Shown: positions 37,638 through 46,124 of the stretch, piece after piece
How positions within the stretch are numbered: position 1 is the stretch's first letter
Layout: the number at the start of each line of letters is the position of its first letter
Source of the DNA: Leeia oryzae DSM 17879
GTDB taxonomy: Bacteria > Pseudomonadota > Gammaproteobacteria > Burkholderiales > Leeiaceae
Assembly: GCF_000376945.1 (NCBI RefSeq)
Contig: NZ_AQXU01000025.1
Coordinates: 62,001-126,000, forward strand
Direction: 5' to 3'
DNA length: 64,000 nucleotides
Position numbers and translations under genes: made by a program
Notes under the pieces: model-generated
The model's input: only the letters and a program-made list of their open reading frames with translations
What the model was told of the DNA's origin: nothing
The model's database searches: none

Positions 37638-38612
37638 TTATGGCTCCGTCACTTCCCATGGCATGTTGCACTCAAACAAGGCCCTTACCGATGCCGATTC
37701 TGCTACATGCAGATGAATGCCCTCATCTTTGGCATTCTCGAAAAACAGTGTCAGAAATTGCCGCACGGCGGAGGCAAGCGGACGTAGCGCCGGGAACAAG
37801 AGATAAAACTCGAACGGTAAACGGGGAGAAAAACGATGAATCGTGACCTGCTCGTTCTGGTTACGGGCGATATGTGCTGTAAACGGGTCTGTAATCGCGC
37901 CACCCAATCCGCCAGCCACCAGACTGGCTAACGAGCTGGCAAAAGATACCTCGATGAAATCCTGCTGGTGAATGCCAGCTTCCTGCATGGCTTGGTCTAG
38001 CAGGTTTTGAGCCGGATCTTTCTCGTTACGAATAAACGAAGTCCCTGCCAGCATGGGTGGGGTCAGTTCCCCCGGCATGTCCGCCAGCACATGCCCCGGC
38101 GGTAATATGCACACGCAATCACATGAGACTTTCAGGCCGGTCACGCCCGCGCCAAACTCTGTATCCAGCACAAAGCCGAGATCGCATGCCTGAATGGCGA
38201 CTTGCTGAGCAACCTCTTCACTGCGAAAGGTACGCAAACTGATCATGCCAGGCGATTCGTCTCTGGCATAACGGATCAAGACATCGGGTAAAAACAGGTT
38301 GGATAACAAGGGCATGGCGGCAATGGTCAATGACCCCAGTCGCTGCTGGCTGATCACCCTGGCACTTTTTTTCAGGCGATCCAGCCCGAGAAAAGACCTT
38401 TCAACTTCGTGATAAAACGCCTGCCCCTCCTTGGTAGGAAGCAACCGGCCTTTGATACGTTCAAACAGATGAAACCCGACATCCCGTTCCAGCGCAGCAA
38501 TCAGTCGGCTGATGGCCGGTTGCGTTACATGCAGGTAATCTGCCGCTGCGGTGACGGTACCCAGCTCAAAAACCGCTTTGAATGCACTGATTTGCTGAAA
38601 TTTCATGTCCAT
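37638..38612 (-). CDS. LysR-type regulator of the OccR/NocR kind
   Basis: The protein (about 324 aa) has an N-terminal winged helix (FKAVFELGTVTAAADYLHVTQPAISRLIAALERDVGFHLFER) and a LysR effector domain. The variant GRLLPTKEGQAFYHEVERSFLGLDRL resembles OccR/NocR opine-catabolism regulators. It is transcribed in the same direction as the opine dehydrogenase, 98 bp upstream, rather than divergently as is usual for LysR pairs. Three clustered in-frame starts (38618, 38612, 38606) make the exact N-terminus uncertain. Confidence 0.9.
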   Translation of the reverse strand: MDMKFQQISAFKAVFELGTVTAAADYLHVTQPAISRLIAALERDVGFHLFERIKGRLLPTKEGQAFYHEVERSFLGLDRLKKSARVISQQRLGSLTIAAMPLLSNLFLPDVLIRYARDESPGMISLRTFRSEEVAQQVAIQACDLGFVLDTEFGAGVTGLKVSCDCVCILPPGHVLADMPGELTPPMLAGTSFIRNEKDPAQNLLDQAMQEAGIHQQDFIEVSFASSLASLVAGGLGGAITDPFTAHIARNQNEQVTIHRFSPRLPFEFYLLFPALRPLASAVRQFLTLFFENAKDEGIHLHVAESASVRALFECNMPWEVTEP

Positions 38613-38781
38613 CACCATCCGGCGTTAACAACCGTCAGTTTACTATGCACCCGGCGTTTAGTCGTCACGAGCCAGAATTGCCCCGCCGCCAACCAGACAA
38701 AGACAATCCTGCCTGCCCTGTTTATAATTGGCACTCGTCCTCCCATTCCCACTTTGCTGCACGTAAGTGATCATCATCCAC

Positions 38782-39675
38782 ATGCCTACATTTGCAACGC
38801 ATCTCCAGTCCGCCCGCCCGCAATTCTTTACCCTAAGCCTCTCAGGTTTGCTGCTGGGTCTTGGTCTTCAGGTCAGTAGCGGCCATCCGCTGCCGTTGGT
38901 CGACGACTTGCTCGCCATCATCACGGTGCTGCTGGTGCACGCAGGCGCCAATCTGATCAACGACGTTGCCGACGAACATAACGGCACAGACCGGCTGAAT
39001 ACCGACCGTATCAGTCCATTCACCGGCGGTAGCCGCTTCATCCAGAACGGCATACTGCAGTTAACACAGGTGCGCCGCAACGCCCTGGTCTGCTTCGGCT
39101 TGGCCATCCTGTGCGGTCTGACCTTGCTTGCCCGATATCCATCACTCTGGCTGATGGGTCTGACCGGCATCGTACTGGCTTGGGGTTATTCTAGTTCCCC
39201 CTTACGGCTCAATAGCCGCGGTCTGGGCGAACTGTCTCTCGCAATTGCGTTTGGCCTGATCCCATTTGGTCTCGCCAGCATGCTGCACACCCGGCTGGAA
39301 GACGCATTACCGGCCAGCCTCTATTTCGGGCTGCAGGCCACGGCTGTCCTGTTTCTCAACCAGTACCCGGACCGCAAGGCCGACAAGGCCGCAGGCAAGC
39401 ATCATTGGGTCGTGCGCCTGGGCGCAGGCAAAGCCAGCCTGATCTACCTGGCGCTCATCCAGTTCAGCTTTATGGCACTGGTAGCCAGCGGCCTCTTTGG
39501 ACAGCACTGGCTCAATATGCTGGCCGTCATCGGCTTGCTGCCACAAATGTGGAGCCTGATCCGTACATGGCAAATCAAAGGGGAACCTGCGCAGATGAAA
39601 GAAGCACTAATTGCTAATCTGCTCGGGGCCCATATCGGGCCTGTTATCCTGGCAGGTGTGCTGCTGGTGCATTGA
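38782..39675 (+). CDS. UbiA-family prenyltransferase, MenA-like
   Basis: The 297-aa integral membrane enzyme has about eight or nine hydrophobic segments. It shows the two aspartate-rich motifs of UbiA prenyltransferases: NLINDVADEHNGTD and QYPDRKADKAAGK. The N-terminal ARPQFFTLSLSGLLLGLG and the NGTD ending of motif 1 resemble MenA, which prenylates 1,4-dihydroxy-2-naphthoate for menaquinone. No other men genes are here, and the substrate may differ. ATG 38782 is preferred; an in-frame GTG at 38767 is possible. Confidence 0.85.
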   Translation: MPTFATHLQSARPQFFTLSLSGLLLGLGLQVSSGHPLPLVDDLLAIITVLLVHAGANLINDVADEHNGTDRLNTDRISPFTGGSRFIQNGILQLTQVRRNALVCFGLAILCGLTLLARYPSLWLMGLTGIVLAWGYSSSPLRLNSRGLGELSLAIAFGLIPFGLASMLHTRLEDALPASLYFGLQATAVLFLNQYPDRKADKAAGKHHWVVRLGAGKASLIYLALIQFSFMALVASGLFGQHWLNMLAVIGLLPQMWSLIRTWQIKGEPAQMKEALIANLLGAHIGPVILAGVLLVH

Positions 39676-39707
39676 TTTACGTCGTTGCATCCAGAGGGGT
39701 GGCCTAC

Positions 39708-40370
39708 ATGCGTAACCGTTTGATCATGTCGCGGCAAGCCCTGATGCTGGCAGTTGTCTTGGCTCACGGTATCCCAGCAAACGCCATGACCTTCAAGACC
39801 GTCGATGACACTCTGTTTCTGGAAGGGGAAATCATCGACACTGACTACGTCAAATTCAACGCTGCCTTTAGCAAGCAGATTCACAAAGTCACCTTGCTGA
39901 ACTCGCCGGGTGGCGACTTATGGACCGGCATGGCGCTTGGGCGTGCCATCAAGAGTCGTGGCGATGTAGATACTATTGTGGCCGGACAATGTCTCTCTGC
40001 CTGCGCCACCATATTCATGGGGGGCAAGAACCGTTATTTTTTCCCCGGCTTGCCACTGGGAGCAGAAGCCATCGGCATCCACTTCCCGTATGAGCAAACC
40101 TTTGGCGATGCCATCCCGCGTGTCACCGCCATGTCCAACCTCTGGTTCAAAACCCAGTCGCAAGACAAACTCCAACCCTTGCTGGACCACTATCACGCCG
40201 ACCTGCTCACCCACGGTGGCGGCCTGTTCATCTTTCCCCAGCCCTTGCCTCCGTTCAATGCCCCGGTCCTGCACTGCAAGGATGACCTGACAGTAGAAAC
40301 CTGCCAGCCAGTCGAGAACGCAACGGCGCTGAGTATTGGTGTCGTTACGACCGAGCCACCCGCACAGTAA
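39708..40370 (+). CDS. secreted ClpP/crotonase-fold protein of unknown function
   Basis: The 220-aa product has a signal peptide (RQALMLAVVLAHGIPANA) and a ClpP-like fold: VTLLNSPGGDLWTGMALGRAIKSRG is the typical NSPGG-substrate-groove motif, and AGQCLSACATIFMGGKNRYF carries a Ser in the position of a catalytic nucleophile. Such periplasmic proteins are widespread but uncharacterised; hydrolase activity is possible. GGGGTGG supports ATG 39708. It follows the UbiA-like gene by 32 bp, so they may share a transcript, and ends at a bidirectional terminator. Confidence 0.8.
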   Translation: MRNRLIMSRQALMLAVVLAHGIPANAMTFKTVDDTLFLEGEIIDTDYVKFNAAFSKQIHKVTLLNSPGGDLWTGMALGRAIKSRGDVDTIVAGQCLSACATIFMGGKNRYFFPGLPLGAEAIGIHFPYEQTFGDAIPRVTAMSNLWFKTQSQDKLQPLLDHYHADLLTHGGGLFIFPQPLPPFNAPVLHCKDDLTVETCQPVENATALSIGVVTTEPPAQ

Positions 40371-40391
40371 AAGAAAATACGGTACAAACAA

Positions 40392-40416
40392 ACAAGGACG
40401 CATAAAGCGTCCTTGT
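40392..40416. terminator. bidirectional terminator between the secreted-protein gene and ftsX
   Basis: ACAAGGACGC (40392-40401) and GCGTCCTTGT (40407-40416) form a perfect 10-bp stem with a 5-nt loop between convergent genes. The minus strand continues TTGTTTGT, so it fits ftsX termination best. Confidence 0.8.
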
Positions 40417-40444
40417 CATGTATTGCATGGAGAATCCATCGTCC

Positions 40445-41344
40445 TTACTTTGGCATGAACGATCGCAAATGCCGGGTGACGGCAATCCACGCTCCTGTCC
40501 AGGACAACAACAGCACCAGCACCAGCAACACAAGCCCGTCCAGCAAGGGCAGACCGGTCAGGGCCAGGTCGGTACCGTACAGCTTGGCCAGCTTTGTCAC
40601 CGGGCCATGCAACTGTGAAATCGCCAGCGTGACCAGCCCCCAGGCAACCGCGCCGCCCAGCAGGCCTTGCAAGGCTGCAAAATACAGGAATGGCCGACGA
40701 ATGAACCGGTTCGTGGCACCAATCAGCTGGCTGACTTCGATTTCATCCTTGCGCAGCAGAATCTGCAGCCGCACGGTATTGGCCATGATCACCAGCAACC
40801 CGACGCCCAACAACCCACCCAACCAGATCACGATGGTACGGCCAAGGCGAGCAAACGCATACAGGCGCTCAACCCAGGCCGCATCATGAATCACCTCTTC
40901 GACTTCTGGTCTGGCTTCCAGCTGTGCCAGGTATTGCGCCGGAGCAGCCATATCATCAAATTTCAGTACGATGGCGTCCGGTAGCGGATTATCCGGCAAG
41001 GCTTCACCCAGCTCGCCCAACTGACCGCGCTTGATCAGGTCCTGAAAAGCTGCATCACGGTCTACCGGTTCTACCGTCACACCCGGCAACTTTTTCAATC
41101 CCTCGATCAGCGGCTGCGCGGCTTTGAGACGCACATCCTGCTTGAGCATCAGGGTCAGCTGCGGTGTCACCGGCATGTTGGCCACCACTTTTTCGCCATT
41201 ACTGATCAAGACCCACAACAGGGCAGGAATGGCCAACGCCACCCCGATCACCAGCAACGTCATGACCAGCGCCACGGGCTGGCGCATCAATGCACGCACA
41301 CTGGCCCCTAGTGCCATTTTATGAGCCCACCACCATGCTTTCAT
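40445..41344 (-). CDS. ftsX: cell division ABC transporter-like permease FtsX
   Basis: The 299-aa membrane protein has four membrane segments and a periplasmic loop between the first two. FtsX with FtsE controls septal peptidoglycan amidases through their activators. The N-terminal HKMALGASVRALMRQPVALVMTLLVIGVALAIP and the late IRLQ/LLRKDEIEVSQLIGATNRFIRRPFLYFA segment are family hallmarks. Its ATG overlaps the ftsE stop by four bases (ATGA), and GGAGG lies eight nt upstream. Confidence 0.96.
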   Translation of the reverse strand: MKAWWWAHKMALGASVRALMRQPVALVMTLLVIGVALAIPALLWVLISNGEKVVANMPVTPQLTLMLKQDVRLKAAQPLIEGLKKLPGVTVEPVDRDAAFQDLIKRGQLGELGEALPDNPLPDAIVLKFDDMAAPAQYLAQLEARPEVEEVIHDAAWVERLYAFARLGRTIVIWLGGLLGVGLLVIMANTVRLQILLRKDEIEVSQLIGATNRFIRRPFLYFAALQGLLGGAVAWGLVTLAISQLHGPVTKLAKLYGTDLALTGLPLLDGLVLLVLVLLLSWTGAWIAVTRHLRSFMPK

Positions 41345-42000
41345 GCGACCAGCCTCCCTTTGTCCAGATGCAGACGCCGCTCGCTGTAGCGGGAGAGGAT
41401 GCCCTCATCGTGCGTTGAAATCACCACGGTGGTACCCACCTGATGAAATGCCTTGAACAGTTGCATGATTTCTTCTGCGTATTCGGCATCCAGATTACCG
41501 GTCGGTTCGTCGGCCAGCAGAATACCGGGGCGATTAACCACCGCACGGGCAATGCACAGGCGCTGCTGCTCCCCGCCAGACAGGGTAATCGGCAACGCCT
41601 TTTCACGGCTCAGCAACCCGACCTTGTCCAGTGCTGCACGCACCCGCTTGGCGGCCTCGGAAGGCGGATAGCCGATAATCGATAACGGCAGCATCACGTT
41701 GTCAAAAATGCTGCGGTCAAACAGCAGTTTATGGTCCTGGAAAATCAAGCCCAGATTACGGCGCAAGAACGGAATCGCCACCGGCTTTAACGTCGCCAGG
41801 TTCTGGCCAGCCACCACCACACTACCCGAGGTTGGCCGTTCGATCGCGGCCATCAGCTTCAGCACGGTACTTTTACCTGCACCGGAATGGCCGGTCAGGA
41901 ACACCATTTCACCCGCAGCAATTTCCATACTGACGTTTTGCAACGCCTGATGGCCATCCGGGTAACGCTTGTTGACCTGGCTCAGTTTAATCAATGACAT
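41341..42000 (-). CDS. ftsE: cell division ATP-binding protein FtsE
   Basis: The 219-aa ABC ATPase partners FtsX at the divisome. Walker A GHSGAGKST, signature LSGGEQQR, Walker B ILLADEPT and the switch His (STHDE) are present. The short opening IKLSQVNKRYPDGHQALQNVSMEI is typical. It lies 70 bp downstream of ftsY and overlaps ftsX, giving the conserved ftsYEX order. Confidence 0.97.
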   Translation of the reverse strand: MSLIKLSQVNKRYPDGHQALQNVSMEIAAGEMVFLTGHSGAGKSTVLKLMAAIERPTSGSVVVAGQNLATLKPVAIPFLRRNLGLIFQDHKLLFDRSIFDNVMLPLSIIGYPPSEAAKRVRAALDKVGLLSREKALPITLSGGEQQRLCIARAVVNRPGILLADEPTGNLDAEYAEEIMQLFKAFHQVGTTVVISTHDEGILSRYSERRLHLDKGRLVA

Positions 42001-42070
42001 GCATTCACCTTACTTGCACCGTCTTTTTATCATGTAAGAATGGGACAACACCGGCATGCAACTGGCCGGT

Positions 42071-43108
42071 TTACTCTTCATCAAAGAGCGCATCCACAAA
42101 ATCGCTCGCCACAAATGGGCGTAAATCATCCAGCGTCTCGCCCACCCCGATAAACCGCAGTGGTACCGGGCGAATCTTGGCGATTGCCGCAATCACGCCG
42201 CCCTTGGCCGTACCATCCAGCTTGGTCAGGATCAGGCCACTCAGCCCCAGCGCGTCATCAAATGCCTTGACCTGCTGTACCGCGTTCTGCCCGGTATTGG
42301 CATCCAGTACCAGCAGGATCTCATGCGGCGCAGAAGGATCAGCCTTGGTCACCACCCGTTTGACCTTCTTGATCTCTTCCATCAGGTTCAGCTGGGTTGG
42401 CAAACGGCCAGCGGTGTCGACCAGGACGACATCAATGCCGCGCGCCTTGGCTGCATGAATGGCGTCAAATGCCACGGCAGCCGGGTCTCCACCCTCTTGG
42501 GCAATCACGGTCACATTGTTACGTTCCCCCCAGGCGGCCAGCTGCTCGCGGGCAGCGGCACGGAAGGTATCCCCGGCCGCCAGCAAGACTGATTTACCCT
42601 GGCTCTGGAAATAGTGGGTCAGCTTGCCGATGCTGGTGGTTTTACCTGCACCGTTGACCCCGACCATCATGATCACGAACGGATGATGGGTTGTGACGTC
42701 CAGAGGCTGCTCCAGCGGCTTGATCAGCCCGTTCAGCGCATCCTTCAGCTCTGCCTTCAACGCATACGGGTCTTTCAGGTCACGAAGCGTGACATTATCC
42801 CGCACGGTTTTCAGCAGGCTTTGTGTCGCATCCACACCCATGTCGGCTGTCAGCAGCACGGTTTCCAGCTCTTCGTAGAGCGCTTCGTCAATCTGCCCGC
42901 CGCCAAACAGGCCAGCCAGCTGCTTGGTAAATTGCTGACGGGTCTTGGACAGGCCCTGTTTTAAGCGGGCAGCCCAGCCCAGCCTGGGTGTTTCCGGCTC
43001 GGCAACGGGTGTAACAACCGCTGGTTCTGGCTGGCTGGCTAGTGGTGTATCGGCAGCAACGCCCGCATCAGGCGTTTTGTTTTTGTCTTTTTTAAAAAAA
43101 CTGAACAT
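42071..43108 (-). CDS. ftsY: signal recognition particle receptor FtsY
   Basis: FtsY is the membrane-associated GTPase that receives SRP-ribosome complexes. The 345-aa protein has a short acidic/Pro-rich A region (about residues 8-45), an N helical domain, and a G domain with MVGVNGAGKTTSIGKL (P-loop), DTAGRLPTQ and TKLDGTAKGG motifs. The A domain is shorter than that of E. coli (497 aa in total), as in many other bacteria. rsmD lies divergently upstream, an arrangement seen in many proteobacteria. Confidence 0.97.
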   Translation of the reverse strand: MFSFFKKDKNKTPDAGVAADTPLASQPEPAVVTPVAEPETPRLGWAARLKQGLSKTRQQFTKQLAGLFGGGQIDEALYEELETVLLTADMGVDATQSLLKTVRDNVTLRDLKDPYALKAELKDALNGLIKPLEQPLDVTTHHPFVIMMVGVNGAGKTTSIGKLTHYFQSQGKSVLLAAGDTFRAAAREQLAAWGERNNVTVIAQEGGDPAAVAFDAIHAAKARGIDVVLVDTAGRLPTQLNLMEEIKKVKRVVTKADPSAPHEILLVLDANTGQNAVQQVKAFDDALGLSGLILTKLDGTAKGGVIAAIAKIRPVPLRFIGVGETLDDLRPFVASDFVDALFDEE

Positions 43109-43314
43109 CCGGTGTTCCTATCACACCCATCAATTCACCGGGTAGGTTATAATGGTGTGTTTATTAAAGTAATTTTAAGTGGTTGCTGTAAATCAGGTCG
43201 CATTCAACCTACGGGATTTTGCGACGGTTTTGTCAGTCGCTATTGTACGGAGCGATTGACTACTCCGCCACCATAAGCCTGCTATTTTCATGCTAGAAGT
43301 TGTATTCATCCATC

Positions 43315-43869
43315 ATGTTGCGTAACCAGATCCGGATTATTGGCGGCCGTTGGCGCCGTCAGTTGCTTTCTTTTCCGGATGGGGACGGACTGCGGCCCAC
43401 CAGCGACCGGGTGCGTGAAACCCTGTTTAACTGGCTGGGGCAGGACTTGCACGGCCAGCATTGCCTGGACCTGTTTGGCGGCAGCGGTGCATTATCCTTT
43501 GAAGCAGCCTCCCGGTTTGCCGAGCGTGTACTGACCTTTGAGCTCAATCAACACGCCTACCGCCAGTTGCAGGATAATCGCAAAAAACTGGATGCCCGCA
43601 TGATTGAGGTACGTCAAGGCGATGCCTTGCGACAACTGTCAGGCTTGCAAGAACGGTTCGATGTCATTTTTGCAGACCCGCCCTTTGCAGCCAACCTGCT
43701 GCCGCAGGTACTGGCTGGCGCAGCCCGGGTGCTGAAACCACATGGTTATCTGTATATAGAATCTGCCGCTTTGCCGGAGATTTCCGCACCATGGGAAATC
43801 CACCGGCAGGGCAAGGCCGGACAAGTGCATTACGCATTGCTGCAACTTGTCCACGAAACAGCGGTCTGA
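43315..43869 (+). CDS. rsmD: 16S rRNA (guanine966-N2)-methyltransferase
   Basis: RsmD methylates N2 of G966 in 16S rRNA. The 184-aa protein opens MLRNQIRIIGGRWRRQLLSFPDGDGLRPTSDRVRETLFNWL, the standard family start. It has a SAM loop (CLDLFGGSGALSFEAASR) and the catalytic DPPF. The ATG at 43315 begins this motif directly; an upstream in-frame TTG at 43300 is less likely. It is divergent from ftsY and followed 51 bp later by the ferredoxin gene. Confidence 0.95.
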   Translation: MLRNQIRIIGGRWRRQLLSFPDGDGLRPTSDRVRETLFNWLGQDLHGQHCLDLFGGSGALSFEAASRFAERVLTFELNQHAYRQLQDNRKKLDARMIEVRQGDALRQLSGLQERFDVIFADPPFAANLLPQVLAGAARVLKPHGYLYIESAALPEISAPWEIHRQGKAGQVHYALLQLVHETAV

Positions 43870-44172
<303 letters not shown>

Positions 44173-44273
44173 AATTTAGCAGGCAGTACCCGGCCAGATA
44201 CCCTCTGGCCACCCTCCCTTGTCTAGCTGCACCACTTGATGGCACCGTCAAAAGTTTTGGTCACGAACGGAAC

Positions 44274-44311
44274 TATAAACAGACTTAGCACTCTGACGTG
44301 AAGAGTGCTAA
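44274..44311 (+). promoter_or_regulatory. rpoH promoter -10 and perfect CIRCE operator (HrcA site)
   Basis: TTAGCACTC (44285-44293), a nine-base spacer and GAGTGCTAA (44303-44311) match the CIRCE consensus exactly. HrcA, the repressor of chaperone genes, binds CIRCE. A TATAAA -10 lies at 44274-44279, so CIRCE covers the expected transcription start, where repression would be direct. No good -35 is visible. The element lies 60-86 bp upstream of the rpoH ATG. Confidence 0.93.
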
Positions 44312-44370
44312 ACTTGTTACTGATTAAGTAATAATTCCTTCTGACAATTGATGTAATGGAGGCTTACCTG

Positions 44371-45228
44371 ATGACCGTTAACGCTACGCTCCCCGTTGCG
44401 CTGCATGCCGGCAACCTGGAAAGCTATATTCATAGCGTGAATCAGATGCCCATGCTGACCCAGGAAGAAGAAACTTCCCTGGCGGAAAAACTGCAGGCAC
44501 ACAATGATGTTGAAGCTGCGCGCCAGCTTGTGTTGTCACATCTGCGCGTTGTGGTATCCATTGCACGCAGCTATTCCGGCTACGGCTTGCAACAGGCTGA
44601 CCTGATCCAGGAAGGCAATATCGGCCTAATGAAGGCTGTCAAACGCTTCGACCCGACTCGTGGCGTGCGTTTATTCTCGTTTGCCGTCCACTGGATCAAA
44701 GCTGAAATCCACGAATTCATCCTGAAAAACTGGCGTCTGGTGCGGGTGGCTACCACCAAGTCCCAGCGCAAGCTGTTTTTCAACCTGCGTAGCATGAAAA
44801 CCGGTTTCGCCTCTTTGACTTACAAAGAAGCCCAGGACATTGCGGACCAACTGGGCGTCAAAGCGGAAGAAGTGCTGGAAATGGAAACCCGTTTGAGTGG
44901 TCAGGATATTTCGATTGAACCGCTGGAGTCGGATGAAGACGACTTTGTGGCGCCCATCGCCTATCTGGCAGACCATGATAACGAGCCAACCCGTCAGATC
45001 GAAAACCGCGCAGTGGCACACCTGCATGGCGAAGGCCTGCTAAATGCCCTGGACAAACTGGACCCGCGCAGCCGTCACATTGTCGAATCTCGCTGGTTGG
45101 GTGATGAAGGCGGCGCTACGCTGCATGAGCTGGCCGCCGAGTATGGTGTCTCTGCTGAGCGCATTCGCCAGATTGAAGTAAAAGCCTTGCAGAAAATGAA
45201 GCAGGAGCTGGTTGCACTCGCTGTGTAA
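44371..45228 (+). CDS. rpoH: RNA polymerase heat-shock sigma factor, sigma-32
   Basis: The 285-aa sigma factor directs transcription of heat-shock genes. Region 2 (QQADLIQEGNIGLMKAVKRFDP) and region 4 (LHELAAEYGVSAERIRQIEVKALQKMK) are clear, and the RpoH box SQRKLFFNLR identifies it as sigma-32 rather than a housekeeping or sporulation sigma. GGAGG eight nt upstream supports ATG 44371, not the frame start at 44356. A perfect CIRCE site upstream predicts HrcA repression, and a strong terminator follows. FtsYEX lie close by but on the opposite strand. Confidence 0.97.
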   Translation: MTVNATLPVALHAGNLESYIHSVNQMPMLTQEEETSLAEKLQAHNDVEAARQLVLSHLRVVVSIARSYSGYGLQQADLIQEGNIGLMKAVKRFDPTRGVRLFSFAVHWIKAEIHEFILKNWRLVRVATTKSQRKLFFNLRSMKTGFASLTYKEAQDIADQLGVKAEEVLEMETRLSGQDISIEPLESDEDDFVAPIAYLADHDNEPTRQIENRAVAHLHGEGLLNALDKLDPRSRHIVESRWLGDEGGATLHELAAEYGVSAERIRQIEVKALQKMKQELVALAV

Positions 45229-45256
45229 TCCTGCAGCCATTACGCTGCATCAAGAC

Positions 45257-45282
45257 AAAAAGCCTGCTTTCGCAGGCTTTTT
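45257..45282 (+). terminator. rpoH terminator
   Basis: AAAAAGCCTGC (45257-45267) pairs with GCAGGCTTTTT (45272-45282) around TTTC, followed by TTATTTT. It lies 28 nt after the rpoH stop and may also terminate the convergent SCO gene. Confidence 0.92.
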
Positions 45283-45322
45283 GTTATTTTGGGGTTTGCG
45301 CGAGTAACAACGCCTCCGCCAC

Positions 45323-45907
45323 TCAGGCATCCAGCAGCAATTTCAAGTCATGCACCCAGTTGTCTACGCCAAAACCCAGTGGTACATATAGCCTGACTTT
45401 GCCCGTGGCATCCAGCACATAGCAGCCCGCGCTATGATCTACAGAGTACCCTTCCTGCCCCGCCTCCTGATGTTTGTCAGACACAAACTTGTAGCGCTTC
45501 TTGAAATCTTCAAACGCGGTGCCGGTAGCCCTTAGGGCCAAAAAGTCCGGATTAAACAGATGCACGTAGTCTTTCAGCACTTTTGTGGTATCTCGTTCCG
45601 GGTCTGCGCTCACAAACAGCACTTGTACCTTTTTGAAATCTGGCCCCATTTTCTTGGCCACTTGCGACAGCTCCCCCAGCGTGGTGGGGCAGACATCCGG
45701 GCAATGGGTGTACCCAAAGAACACAATCACGACTTTGCCCTGAAAGTCTTTCAGCGACCTTGGCTGGTCATTCATGTCCGTCAGACGGAAATCCCCGCCG
45801 ATATCGCCCCCCGTGACATCCGAGGCCGTGAAATCCAGCTTTTTCGAACACGCCATCAGCAGTCCGCAGATCAGCAGCAGCACACCACCCAGATACCATC
45901 GCTTCAT
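45323..45907 (-). CDS. SCO1/SenC-family copper/thiol lipoprotein
   Basis: The 194-aa protein is a membrane-anchored periplasmic thioredoxin-fold chaperone for the CuA site of cytochrome oxidase. A lipobox with Cys20 (LLMACS) ends the signal peptide. The CxxxC pair (Cys69, Cys73 in HCPDVC) and a distal His (DHSAGC) are the copper ligands. The start at 45907 is chosen because it opens the signal peptide; the upstream in-frame extension has no start support. No oxidase genes are adjacent. Confidence 0.94.
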   Translation of the reverse strand: MKRWYLGGVLLLICGLLMACSKKLDFTASDVTGGDIGGDFRLTDMNDQPRSLKDFQGKVVIVFFGYTHCPDVCPTTLGELSQVAKKMGPDFKKVQVLFVSADPERDTTKVLKDYVHLFNPDFLALRATGTAFEDFKKRYKFVSDKHQEAGQEGYSVDHSAGCYVLDATGKVRLYVPLGFGVDNWVHDLKLLLDA

Positions 45908-46124
45908 TCCTGTTTTCCTTTTTACCTTGGCAGGTTTTGATTTGTCCAACCATGCAACGGACAACATCCGGAGCGCACAGCCATCATTGACGTTATCCTG
46001 CACGGGTTTCCGCCCAAAGTATAGTGATTCAGCATGAGATGCCGGTGCGACATGTTGACGCAGGCAGACTGGCGGGAGGAGATTTGTCGCAGCAGGAAGT
46101 CGCGACACTCGGCAAGGACAGGGG

